The notes under the pieces are model-generated. The model made no database searches. It was not told where the DNA came from and worked only from the letters and a program-made list of their open reading frames with translations. Position numbers and translations under genes: made by a program. A stretch of 64,000 bases of DNA. Source: Cheilinus undulatus. Taxonomy: Eukaryota > Chordata > Actinopteri > Labriformes > Labridae. Of the stretch, positions 36,171 through 48,639 are shown piece by piece (position 1 is the first letter of the stretch; the number at the start of each line of letters is the position of its first letter). Location of the stretch: contig NC_054877.1 of NCBI RefSeq assembly GCF_018320785.1, forward strand, positions 32,634,151-32,698,150, read 5' to 3'.

Positions 36171-38464
36171 CTGTGGCTGACTTTTTGTAAGCTGAGATAA
36201 AATCGTTTCTTTAAAACTTGAGTTATTTATATGTCTGAAGATTCTGAGGCTGATTGCTCTCAGAGAAAACAAATTCAATGCAATCAGATAACTGTGTAGG
36301 TCCCCCAAAAATAAGCCTGTGCAGGGGGAACACTGCCTGCTTTTTACAGTGCAGAGGTAATTTGCACAAAGATCCACTGTATGAGAACCAACAGAGTAAA
36401 TGACTCCATAAATCACAGCCCAACAAAGCTTTAGAGCTCTTTAAACGTGAGCCTCTTTGACAGAGTGAAAGCAGCACCTGATTTCAAAAAATAAGTAGGC
36501 ACAGAGATGTTGGACAAGAGGACAGGCAGTGATTGTGAGAGTCTCTGACACCTGCTCCTGTGTGTTTTTAACTGGGACATAGTGAGGCTTCAGACAAAAA
36601 CTTTGGGGCCCAAGGAGTTTCTAAAGGTTGCAGACTCTCCTCTCAAACGCTGACATGTGCAGGCACAGACACTTGTGGATCCTGACTTCTATGCCACAGG
36701 TGTCGAGCTGCTTTCCAGTGTCCTCACAAGGCCTCAGCGAGAAACCACACACACTGGCCTTTGTTTGAGATGCCAGAAGATTTCCCCATAGGCCCATGAA
36801 GGCCGCTAAAGAAATGAATGAATCCATCAAAGTGACACTGTTTCTCCAGCCCGCTCACACACAGCTGAATTACTACGAGCTTTGTGAATGATTCATTTGT
36901 AACCATAGGCTTCAAGATGAATATATGCATGCTTTTTCTACATCCTAAACTTTCCCCCATTTCATTAAAGCTGCTGAAAACCACAGCCCACAGTCATCAC
37001 ACAAGTATTCAGGATTTGATAACATGTTTGACCTGATAGGAAATTAAATCCACTCCTATTCCTCCTTTACCTGTCTGACAGGAAGCCTGTCCACTGTACG
37101 CAGACTTCACTGTCTCTCACCCCCACAGGATGTAACCATATTTGGGCATCAGTCTTATGAAATCTGCTGTATGTCTGAAGAAATAACATAACTGAGGAGC
37201 AAGGTGTGTCTTCCTGTGAGTGGGAGTACTTCAAAGCGCTGTAAATTCAAAACTATAAATTCCTACACACAATAAAGTTTGCATTATGAGCTGATCACAT
37301 GTGCAACCACTGAAAACTTCTGAAAGGCTATACAGAGAAAGCATGCAGGATTTTTATTTTAACAATAGGAAAACTACTGTCTGATTATTTTTCAACACCA
37401 TGCAATAATCCTTGACGATGCACAAGAGAAAGTAGTTTTATTCAAGCGCCACATGACGTGAACAAATACATTAAAAAGAAACAAAACGATCATACATAAA
37501 GAGAGTATTGTAGTTGTCCCGTCCTCATCAGTTCCATGCTAACTTGTAACAAAAAAAAGGAATTTAAATAAGAGAGGATCTCAAACACACATCCAAAGGT
37601 GTTATAATGTTGCTGAACCTCTGCTTGTCTTTGCTACTGCACAGTCCTTCCAGTAAAAAAAATCCACACAGTAACAAGATCTACAGGGTGAACACACACA
37701 CTCAACGGGCGCTGTCTGACATGACATTTAACCGACAACTAACTCAGGTGACAGGGAAGGAAAAGAACTCTTCACACACGTTCTCTTTCCATACAGTGTG
37801 TTTGGACAACCAGGCAGTGCCAAAGTAACATCTGGCGTATGTCTTTGAAAGGGCTGTGTATGAAAAGATAAGAGGTTGGGGTCTGTCAGTGGGGAGAAAA
37901 TGGCTGACAAAGTCAGAGCCCACTCACACTTCACAAGGGGGGAACGTAAACACCTTCACTGACGCAACAACCAAATGTAAAATCAAACTTTACACACTCA
38001 AATGACCCCATGGTAAAGGAAGACTACTAGGTGTTTTTGAATCAGACAGCAACTCCGGGTAGGCTGGATGTAGTCAGAGTGCACCACCATGTGGCAGAGA
38101 GAAGGAACTGCAGATCATTTAACAAACTCAGGATGAAGAGTTTTGTCCTGAAGGTAACAGTTCTTCAAACTCCATCCAGTTACTCAAAACTTTAATATTT
38201 GCTACCACTGGAATTTTTCATGCTAAAAGTTTTGAAGGTACTGGTTTTTACTCCTGTCTTCCACATCTTGGGGTAGTGACTTGAAGTTTTATTAACAAAT
38301 CTAAATTAGAATCATGCACACACAACCGTCAGATCATGAACTACAAAGTTTACTCTGAGCATGTGAGACACTTTGTCAAAATAATTTAAATAAACTCTGA
38401 CACATTGTCTGGTGTGCAAAGCAGGCAAAGATTTGGTGTTACACTACTTTTAATTGTCCTCTAT
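36171..38464. other. intronic DNA, no gene recognised
   Basis: Mostly unique. No exon or classified transposon recognised. Confidence 0.3.
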
Positions 38465-38570
38465 TTCTACTGTGTTTCTGTCGCCTATGGCCTGCTTTCT
38501 CTAAGATACTTTTTGCTGCTGTAAATTGAAATTTCCCCTTGTGGGACTAATAAAGGAATATCTTATCACC
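38465..38570 (+). repeat. LINE 3' tail
   Basis: GAAATTTCCCCTTGTGGGAC followed by TAATAAAGGAATATCTTATC is the stereotyped 3' end of several teleost LINEs and the SINEs that borrow it. Only about 100 bp remain. Confidence 0.6.
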
Positions 38571-39479
38571 CTCATTGAGCTATGCCAGTGTGAAAGTGTG
38601 CCATGTTTTTTCTGCTCTGCTCCTGACATAGATGTGAGAATTATTTTTTTAAGATATAGCACTATTAATATCTGCATGGGAGCTCAATAATGCAGCAGTG
38701 TGAGCCAACAGATTCATTTCTTTAAGGTCCTGTCTGCTCATTTGCAGAAGTTTCCTCTCTACATCTAATCACAGAGAAAGACAAACAGCAGTCTATCGGC
38801 CCCAGCATAAGCAAGTGTAATTTTATTACCACTTCTCTTAAAAAACATTTTCTCCCCATCTTCTACCTTCACTCACATGTACAGATCCATGCCTGTACAA
38901 AAACACAGAGGAGCATACAAACTGACAATGCAATATCCTTTGAAAAGGCTTCATTAGAATTACAATTTGAACTGTATTTATTTATGATACCTAATTAGTT
39001 CCTGTTTTTATTTCATCTTTTATTTATAAAAGCTTCTTTCCAACTATTAAAAGTGGCTGTTGCTGGTCCCTATTGTCGATTTTTTTTTAATAAAGCCCTT
39101 TATGCTGCATTTTGTTGCATAAAAAGTACTTTACAAGTGAAGTATGATTGATTGAGGGATTGATGCTATCCCTTTAAGCAGCACAACGAATGCAGTCATA
39201 GTTTCCTACATGTTATCATCCTCTCCAAAAGAGGCATCAGCCAATAAGAAATAGCCTATTCCTTTAAAACAGCAGATATTGTCTTAAACAGCAGTCAAAT
39301 CTGAGGTTTTAAAAAGAGTTGAGCTGCTTTATATTTGTGGGTTCTTGTATAGTGTCTGCTGACATATGGTGGTCCTGAGTGGCTGGGATATTGCATTCAT
39401 ATATTTTACAGAGTCTGTGCTCGTCCGTCAAAGTCAACACCAAATGTCTGCTATGAAAACTGCTCATAAAGGGAACCAG
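38571..39479. other. intronic DNA, nothing recognised
   Basis: AT-rich; no gene or classified repeat recognised. Confidence 0.3.
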
Positions 39480-39487
39480 GTTTTCAC

Positions 39488-39705
39488 TAGGGTTGTAAAT
39501 CACCTGTTTTACTATGATATGATATCCATATCGATATTGATACTCTGGACAATGATACAATATTGTCAACGGGCATGTAGGAGAATTTCAAAATAAAAGC
39601 ATAGCTTAAAAGTGACTGTGTAAATCGATGTTTGACTGTCTATCTCTCTAATGGGATAATTTATCAACCAATGTATCACTACATCGATGGGTCATTACAC
39701 CCCTG
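39488..39705. mobile_element. 218-bp hAT-type MITE with 8-bp target duplication
   Basis: The left end is TAGGGTTGTAAATCACC; the reverse complement of the right end is CAGGGGTGTAATGACCC. They match in 12 of 17 positions. The 8-base word GTTTTCAC flanks both sides exactly (39480-39487 and 39706-39713), the target-site signature of hAT transposons. The interior contains the ATATCGATATTGATAC text usual in these fish MITEs. No coding capacity. Confidence 0.85.
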
Positions 39706-39814
39706 GTTTTCACATCTAAAAAGTTAGAAACAATTCATTATTTATTAACTTTTTTTCAACATGATGAGTAATTTCATGTCAAGTTTAGATACATATACTG
39801 TATTAACCCTGCAA

Positions 39815-40190
39815 ACCAGATGGATCAGCAAGATCCCGTGTCATCTATCAGGCAGATCCATTTCACAAAGCTCCAATCTGAAACGACTGTGCCCAGTCTG
39901 AGAACCAACCTGACCAATCAGCTTCATTTCAAGAGAACAAGGCAGTTGCTAGGGGAGTGGTTTAGTTGCACTACAAGCTGGCAAACAATGATAATCAGTG
40001 CAGCAGCTTTTATCAGAATGGGATAACATTTCTTTATTACAAGAAGGACAAAGACCTGGACCGAAAGCTTATAGGTGAAAAATAGTTTTCTGCTCTTTTC
40101 CCGACCAGTCTTGGTATGAGTTTGCAGTAGTTACAGGCAGGGTTTAGTTGTAGTTGGATATGTGAAACAGTCTACTCCACATATCAGGAT
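39815..40190. repeat. unclassified interspersed repeat, copy B
   Basis: Shares CTGCAAACCAGATGGAT, the CAAAGCTCCAATCTGAAAC block and the GACCAATCAGC block with the copy at 9325-9885, in the same order. Probably a non-autonomous DNA transposon family. Confidence 0.5.
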
Positions 40191-40479
40191 ATCTATATTG
40201 TACCTTTTAAATCTGTTTGGTGCATGTCCTCCCCCACTCTCTCTATACTTCTTGCCTCTCTTTGACTGTCCAGTCTAAATAAAGGCAAAAAGCCCTGAAA
40301 ATATTCTTTTACTGTTCTTACTGTCTCTGAAAGTAAAAATCTCAGTAGATATCCAGTTTTATACAGGGAGAGCAGAGGCATTGTGATGTTATTTGTTTGG
40401 GTTACAAGTAAAGAGTAACTTTTACTAGCAGGGCTTTTTACTGGCAGGAATCTGGTGATGTATCTTCATTGCTGGCTTT

Positions 40480-40660
40480 ATTTGATACACAGCTGCTCAT
40501 CAATGCAAATACTACTAAGCCAGTCACTTGGCAGCAACCAAGTATTTACACATGCAGACATGGTCAGAATGAAAAGTTCAAACTGAGTATCAGAATGGGA
40601 AGGAAAAGTGATTTAGGGACTTTGAACGTGTCATGGTGGATGGTGGGCTGGCACACTTTC
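40480..40660 (+). mobile_element. Tc1-like transposon 5' fragment
   Basis: The phrases CACTTGGCAGCAACCAAGTA, TTTACACATGCAGACATGGT and GATTTAGGGACTTTGAACGT correspond to the region around the transposase start of another common fish Tc1 family. About 180 bp only; the catalytic part is missing. Confidence 0.65.
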
Positions 40661-43600
40661 ATGTTTTTTGCTGAATTCTGACCCTACCAGTCAAACATCA
40701 GAGAAGGAAACAGTTTTCCAGCCTCCTTTTGGCCAATATGTCTAAACAGGCATATTTTACAAAGTGATCAGTGGGTGTAATTCTTACAATGATTTTGTTA
40801 TTTTGATGTTAGAATACAAAGCAGTGCTGTGAGAATACGAACATCACACAACTGTTTGCACAACATGATTATCAAAATACACATTTCTTTTAATCTGAAG
40901 ATGTAGATCTGTAACTGTATAACATTCATAATATAACCCCATCCCTTCTACATTATAAGAAATCATCTTTTCAAAAACCCTATTAGAAATCTGTCTTTGT
41001 CATATACATAAATAATCTTGTAATTCTCATTTGATTTGATGTCTACACTTCAGTAATATCCAATTATTCAGCTCTTTTGACTTTGACTCTTTTAGTGGGC
41101 CTGTGTGATGCTCTTGGTTAAAAAAAAGTGAGACAAAATGAGTTTATAATCAGGCTGACTTCTTGTAAACCATCCCTGCTTCTGTCTGTGAACGTTACTC
41201 TGGGGTGTTCTTCATGAATAAAGACAGTTTCAGATCTGACCTCAGATCAGCGTCTACCAGGAAGTTCAACCTTTCACACAGTTTACACTCCAAACACACC
41301 TGTCTTATCTACTTCCTTCTCTCTGACCAATCAGAAGAAAGCATGGATAGGGATCAGCAGTGACATGAAAAACCACAACATTAAGTTTGCAACCATGGAT
41401 GTGGCACCTCTCTGCACAGAGACGGTACATCAACTATTATATTTATCTAAAAACAATTTCTAGGGAAATGATAACTCATTACGGTAAGTATTACAATACT
41501 GAATTTACAATACAATTTTATCACCATTTTCTAATTCTTAGGAACAAGATAAAAGTCAGTGAATGAATAAATATAAATGTTTCATTTCAGTTGCATGATA
41601 GTAAAAGGGCAATGTATCCTTTTTCCTATTTCTCTATCATAAATTAAGTGATAACTTTACAAATTACAGGCCATACAGTTACAAAAAACACAAGGTGTAA
41701 AAACTAACACTGAAAATATCTTGCAAAAGGACTTGTGAGATAATTATCTACAAAAAACAAAGGATGCTATTCTACCTTTTTGGTCAAACTGAATTAAACG
41801 TTTCACATATATATACATTAGTATCAATTTAATTACACTGAGAGGTATCATAATAATCCTTAATATATGCCATAGTACAATGTTTAATTAAGACACTGTG
41901 ATTCTCCTTCTATTTAACTCCTATCTACACATGATATTGTGCAACCTTATTGGTGGATATTTAAAAAAATGAGAGAATAAAGGATGCCAATACTTTAGAG
42001 GGCAGATTATAAATTAGATATGACCCTGCAGCTCTGAAAAATAAATAAACCTGTTAAAGGATCTTAATGGGAAATCAACTGCAATTCACTTCTACACATC
42101 AAGTTACAACTATAACATGAAGATTTTCTCTGTCTTTGAGCTTTAGGAAATATTTCAGACACTGTAAGACCTCAGTTAAAATTATTATTATGACATGGGA
42201 ACGGTCACTGTTTGCTTTAATGTACATATTTCAGTGCAAAAATTCCACATATTGTAACTTCAAGTCCTCAAGATGACAACACTAAACATTTGTTTTTCAA
42301 ATGTGAGGATAGTTTCTATAGTTTGGGGGGTTTTCATGTGATTTGCAGAAGAATAGGTTATGCTAATCAGCTTAATGGTCAAATAAAAGTGTAAACTGAA
42401 GCTGATACACAGAAAATTGAATACATATTGTGTTTAATAAAAGTAGCCTTTAAGATTTGGGCATGAAATTCATTTACATTAACCAACCATCCAAAGGTAA
42501 ACTTTTCTCTTTGACTGAATTTACTTGAATGAAAGTGAAATCATGAAACTCAAACAGCAGCTTTGAGCCAAGCTCTGTGGCTGTGAGGAGGAAGTTGTGG
42601 TTAAAATAAGCATTCCTTGGATTCTCCTCCCACGTGGAGTTTAGCTGCTCTTGTTTGGGTGGGGACGCCAGTTTCGACCTCTCTATCTGTCAACGGTCAA
42701 CTAAAGTCAGACTGACAAACACTGGGATTTACAAAGTGAAATCTGGTTAAGCGTCTAGAAACTAGAAAACTGAAAACAAACACACTGTTTGAGGCGTGAT
42801 GGTGAATCTGACTTATGGTACTGAGGGAAAATCAGGTCTGTTTCACTCCCTTTTTGACCTATCTGAGATGGTTGCAATGACAACACTTCCTGCTTGGCCT
42901 GACACATGTACATCTGAGTAAGACGCTGACCTGATTAGAACTTTCAGCACCTTACTTCCTGAAGCCTGTGCTGAAAATCAGCCATCATCTTTGCCTTTCA
43001 TATCGGATCAATGCTTCACTTAGACAAAAACCTTCTGTGAGAGAAATCTTAGACACTTTTGTTTGTTTTCAGCCAAAACATCAGGACACAGTAACTTTTG
43101 GTATTTGGTGAAAGCGAGTGATTCTGCTGCCAAACCAACAGATGGGTGTGTCTATGTATCCTCAGTGTCACCACAGCTCCTCTCAGCACAGATCTGCCCC
43201 CGGGTAGGGAGGAATTCAACAAAACCACCATAGGCTGGGCCATGTGACCCTACAGCACACACGCAGAGAGACACACAAACACTGAACTAGACAGCATCTT
43301 TACACACCTCTCAGACTCATTTTTGTGTTAAGTTTGTCAAAAAAGAAAAAAAAAACGACAGGAAGGTTTGTTTTTTGACCGACGGTGAATTAAAGACTCA
43401 TAAATGAAGGTGCTGAAGTATATTAGTGGAACAATACAGTTAAAATATCCACTACTGCCAAAAGTAGACTGTAGTTTTTTTAAGTCACTTTAAAATCTGT
43501 TCCTGATCTTGTTAAGTTAATGCTAAATAAAAAGAAGGCAGAACAAATCACTATTTTTCTTATCTATCAGTTGGTCAATTATTATCTCAGTCTGTTTAAA

Positions 43601-44235
43601 TTCTGTTTAATACATGAAAGGACAGAACAAATAAAATTATAAGATCATCGAATAGATAAAAGAGTTATCAGAAAAAAGTTTTCAGCTTTGACCAGAAGTT
43701 AAATGAAGTAGCTATGAATGTATTTCTTTTCAGTTTTGGTAAGATCTAATATCCGTAAAAGAAAAGAAATAAAAATACGTGTTTTACTTACACAAAGCCA
43801 TGTTGATCAAACATGCACAAACATGAGTTTAATTTGGATTTCATAATCAAAATCTTTGTGTTTTTGATTGAACATTTATTATTTTTTTCAAGATGCCCAA
43901 TATTAGCATCAGATACCAGTATCAGCAGATAATACCTAATAAGGTCAATTATCAGAACAAGCAAATCTACAATCTTTACAGCTAATATATCACCCCCACA
44001 TATCAGCAGAATATCTGATTATAATAAAGCTTCATCTCCTACAGTGAAGCACTGAGTTTGTAGAGTTTTAATCAGAGCCAACACACCTACCTCAGCTGAG
44101 GGTTTTTTAAATTTATCTCACTGCTATAATTGGCAGCATGTCCGTCTGTATGCCTTGATTTGCACACCACATCATTGCTCCAGTTGTCCTTGTTTCCTCT
44201 CAGAAGAATTATTTTTTGTTTAAGATTTATCTTTG
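40661..44235. other. intronic DNA, mostly unique
   Basis: No exon recognised. Around 43880-44000 there is an eroded CAGATACCAGTATCAGCAGA stretch like fish hAT interiors. The rest shows no classified repeat. Confidence 0.3.
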
Positions 44236-44395
44236 GGCTTTAATGATAGAGCAGGACAGAGGATAGAATCAGAAACAGGGATGAGAAAGCCGGGGAGAGA
44301 TGTGGGAAAGGGCCACAGGCCGGAATTGAACCTGCGCTGCCCGTGTACATGGGAGCGCTGCACCCCTCCTGAGTGTGCTACTTCATAGCACCAGT
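44236..44395 (-). repeat. tRNA-derived SINE
   Basis: The minus strand has GAAGTAGCACACTCAGGAG (A-box region), then CAGGTTCAATTCCGGCCTGT. The latter contains a canonical B box, GGTTCAATTCC. A body with CATCTCTCCCCGGCTTTCTC and ATTAAAGCCC near the tail follows. This is the familiar tRNA-headed SINE of percomorph fish, diverged; compare 15745-15897. Confidence 0.8.
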
Positions 44396-44399
44396 ACTA

Positions 44400-44890
44400 A
44401 ACTGGTTGTTTTAAATTTCAGATTAGTTTTTACTGTTGGTTTTTTAGTTTAGTTTAGTTTTTATTTTGCAAACATGCCTTGTTTTAGTTTAGTTTTTACA
44501 AGTTTTAGTGTTAGTTTTAATTTTTTAAGCAATATTGGATGTTTGTCAGGGCCCTGATCCAAAAGGGCTCTTCACTTTTCCTTTTATGTATTCAATTTTG
44601 ATGTTTAAGACCTAACATTTACCACTGTGTTAAGTCTTCTTTCATAAAATTAGTCAACTTTACTCTATCCAAGCTTAGATTCACATGTCAGTCAGTCTGC
44701 TGCTGGCAAAGAGTAAAACTAAGGAGATTTTGTCTCTAATTTTAATTTTCGTTAGTTTTGTCAGCACAAATTAAGTTTTAGTTAGTTTTTGTTTTTCTTG
44801 CAAAGCTTAGTTTTTATTTAGTTTCAGTTAACTACAATTACTTTTAGCTTTTACTTTTAGTTATTTAGTTAGTTTTAGTTGATTATAACA
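44400..44890. repeat. degenerate TTAGTTTTAGTTTTTA low-complexity repeat
   Basis: Two blocks (about 44400-44540 and 44740-44890) of TAGTTTAGTTTAGTTTTTAT-like units flank about 200 bp of ordinary sequence. Such AGTTTT-rich tracts are frequent in fish. Unit length varies between 5 and 12 bases. Confidence 0.65.
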
Positions 44891-47033
44891 ACCTTGATGT
44901 ACACATAATCCAAATAAATTGCTCTAATTTTCTAATTACTGAATAATTTGAAGATTACATCTATTATCTATTGTAGAATCAAAAGCTAGAGTATTTGAAT
45001 AATCATCTCATTGTCATTTAACCTTTTTCTATTCAAAAGAGAATGAGATAAAATAAAATCACAATATAAGTCAAGCCATTCATGACCCACCTTTTTTTAA
45101 TCATTCAGCCCTAAGAAACAGCCTTATTGCTTTATTACTCAAAAAACAACTATGTCTGAAGTATCTGTGTTTTCATATGTATGTTATTTTATCTGGATAG
45201 AAAACTATAATTAGATCTAGACACAGAGAGAAGTCTCTGAGTGTGAGGAAGTACAAGCATACTCTTCAAGTTCTTTCAGAAACATATACTTTTGTGGTGA
45301 GAGTGTGTGTGTCTGTGTTTGAATACCGAGAAATGATATGAATCACTTGGTTTAGGAAGCAGTAAAAGACACCCGAGGAAGCACACTTGGATTTGCACAC
45401 TCCTGTACTTCAACAAATTGTGAAGTCAAAGAGCTGCTAGGAAATGCACACATGTACACACAGCGCTATGAGGAAACAGATCCTGTCCAGCCCTTCACCT
45501 TCCTCCTTGCTGCTTGTCAAGAAGTCGCCGACAGAGCTGCCGATCAAGTCTGACAGCATTCTGAGTCGGCGGAGATACACACGACTTCCAGAGCAGCCTG
45601 TTAGTTAAACCATGAGGTGTCGCAGCATTGGTTACAGCAGCTTCCTAACCACATGATCCCAACAGTTCATCCTTTGTTCCACCAGTTAAACTCATACAGA
45701 GACAGAGGGAAGAGATTCAGATCTATCCTACAGTCAGTCACAAGCTGTACAGGAAATTCCCAAACTATATGCTCCTTTTTTTCTTAAATATAATCCTTTA
45801 CCGTAAGCAAGACATTGTTCCCATCTCTACCCGCAGCCCCCTCCTCCTGTTACTAATCAATTTACATGCATCACACGTCACTTTAAATCCTGCCACAGAT
45901 CGAGACTGAGCGACTCCCACAATTCCAAATTCAGCCCATAGTTTCTGAACTGGACTCCTTCCTACTTAAGGCCACTTTTCACCTCTACATTAAGCACAGA
46001 TCTGGTTTATCTCACAGCTTGAGGAAAGGACATGAAGACGCCCCATGAATGAACAGATTTTGCAGTGGTGCTGATTTTTGATGCGGCAGAACGCCTTATG
46101 ACCAAGAAAGCCTTAGACAAGAAAGCTGCTCATGAACATTAATGCCTTCATTTGGAATAAAACAAGAAACAAGGCTGAGCATTCCTGCTGTCATTACTAA
46201 TGCAGGTCACAGAAGGAGATGCTACAATCAGGACTGATTTTTAAACCATATGAAAGTATGAAACCATTCCTGATTGGATAGAACGTAACATTTTTTCCCC
46301 TCATAGCAGCTTTAAGATAAAAATATGATTTAAGATCTGAAGGTTTTTTAATACTATCAATCACTAAAATGATCAGCGTTACACAGTTGGTGCCAAAATT
46401 GATCAAAGTATGGAAAACTTTGGCAGTCTAATAATTCAACATTTTTTGTCTAAAAACAATATCAGATATAAAATATAAACAATAATATACAAAAACCAAG
46501 ACTAAGGTAGTGGCCCCTGAAACAGCTTAACAAAAAATCTAACAGAATTAATGGAAAAACATTGATACCTGATATTTTTTAGCTGTATCTAATATTTTCA
46601 GCATCATGTTGTTGATCAGTGTTTGCTTTTATCATGTAATAATTCCTCTGAAAACACTCGGAGGACCAGACGGTGTTTTAACAGACGAATTTCATTCCAC
46701 ATTTGACAGTCAATTGGATTCTTTTCAAGGTTGGGCAAGGGAAAAATTTCAAAAGACTGTAAATCTAGTCCATTTTAGCCAATATTAACATAAAGCATTA
46801 TTTCCCAACAACATAATTATGGCTAGTGAAAATTCAGAGTGGCTGGCAACTTTATAAAACTACTAGCCACAGTGGCTGATTGGTAAAAAAAAAACAGTAA
46901 TGCAAGCTCCTAATTACGTTTATCCATGTTATTGTAACTGATAAGCTTTTTTGTGCACTTGCACCTTTTTTAATTTTTTTTTTAAATCAGAGATTTTACT
47001 TTTACTGAAGCATACTTTGTACTTAACTACATT
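44891..47033. other. intronic DNA, no gene recognised
   Basis: Contains a GC-richer unique stretch at 45470-45760 that could be regulatory, and at 46815-46890 a short text (GAGTGGCTGGCAACTTT) resembling the interior of the hAT element at 61129-62291. No exon recognised. Confidence 0.3.
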
Positions 47034-47041
47034 TTAAAAAG

Positions 47042-48411
47042 TAGGGATGCACCGATCTACTTTTTATTTTCAGTTCTGATCCAATTCCGCTAAATATGTG
47101 CAGATACGATACTGATTCCGTATATATATATATAAAAAATTAACAGCATTGGTAATTACCAAAATCATTTTTTATGTTTCTGCAATGGTTAATACACCAA
47201 GATGTAGAAGCTCTTTAACTGAAATGATATTTTTAATGTTAAAATATAATTATTGTTGCTATCCATGAATTTTCAAATTTACTGATTTACAAAAAAACTG
47301 AAAAAACAGTAAAGCACAATAATATTTCTTGATTAATATGTCAAATTATACTTATTTACTTGCATTCCTGAACAGAAAAATTAGCTTTAGTGGTTGAATG
47401 TTATGTTTGATTCATTTCTGACTTCTCAGAGAAGCCCAGTGAGCCAGCTCAAATTTGGGTGGATTCAGTTTGAAATTCCTCTTTCCTGTTCAAAATAGTA
47501 AAACGTGGAGAGCTCACTGAAAATGAAAGAGTCTGCATTTTTTTTTTTTAAACAATTATTATTGTTGTTGGTATAATGTGTGAGGTTACATGAGAGTTTA
47601 GTAAATCACCCAGTTCCTCTTATCAAAATGCAAAAAGAAAATAATAATGATACAAAATGAACTGAATTTAAATGTATTCCAAACAAATTTATTTCACCTA
47701 CTACTAAAAAATGAATATTAATATTTTCCAAAAAACAACAACTGAGTATAAATTATAAACAACAATGCTTACCCTAAATGCTCTTTAATGAACCTTCCGC
47801 CACTAGAGACCGCTGTAGCTTCAGTTAATGGCCAAAGCCTTCCTCTCTGACCCTACACTGGATGTAAACAATGAGAAGCTCGGCGGTGGCTAAGCTGTTA
47901 GTGTATAGTAGGAAGACCGCGGTACGACAGTTTTCCAAAGTAGTAAATAAAGTGGTATGTGGGCTGTCGAGGGTTAAGCTCACGTATGACTACTCACCCG
48001 AAGTGAAAAGAGGCCACATATCAAAGCATGACATTAATCTGCAAAGAGGAACAAAGGCAGGCGGCGCTAGCTTTCAATGCTAGCCACGCTATAGAGAGTA
48101 TTATCAGGCTAACGTCACACCCACTCTTCTTTGTGTTCTCTCATCCTTAGACTAGTTTTGACTACTCTAACTATAGATTTATGTTTAACCGACTAGGTAA
48201 TTATAGCGCTAAGAACATCCCTAACTAATATTAGCTCAGTTATACACAGACTGTCTCATGTTAGACTGTGGTGCGTTCATGGACTACCACAAACTGCAGG
48301 ATGGATTTGGATCGGTCACTTAGATCGGCGCTGTCAGTCAGATATCTGATCTATTAATTACATCCATATCAGACCTGATACCGATATTGGATTGGATCGG
48401 TCCCATCCCTA
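47042..48411. mobile_element. 1.37-kb hAT element with perfect 8-bp target duplication
   Basis: The left end is TAGGGATGCACCGATC; the reverse complement of the right end is TAGGGATGGGACCGATCC, equivalent apart from one added base and few changes. The exact 8-mer TTAAAAAG lies on both sides (47034-47041 and 48412-48419). The interior includes a GC-rich part (47800-48110) with a 70-codon open frame that I could not match to a transposase. The element is therefore probably non-autonomous or internally deleted. The hAT assignment rests on the terminal sequence and the 8-bp duplication. Confidence 0.88.
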
Positions 48412-48639
48412 TTAAAAAGCATCAAGTACTGAGGGAAAAATAAACTCTCCAAACACAATGAGGTCCAAGCTTTCTGATAACAACAGAAGACTTGCCAGTG
48501 ACTCAGAGAGAGAATGAGTCAACATTTCAACCCAAAACAGCTGCTGCATTTTACTTTAGGTAAAGTCACACCTTATAATGAACAACCTGGCTGAGGATTC
48601 ATATTCTCTTGTTGATATTACACATTAAGGAACCATCTG

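Noticed and set aside
47871..48083. 70-codon frame inside the hAT element as a host gene
   Set aside because: It lies within exact transposon borders and has no recognised similarity; reported as part of the element only.
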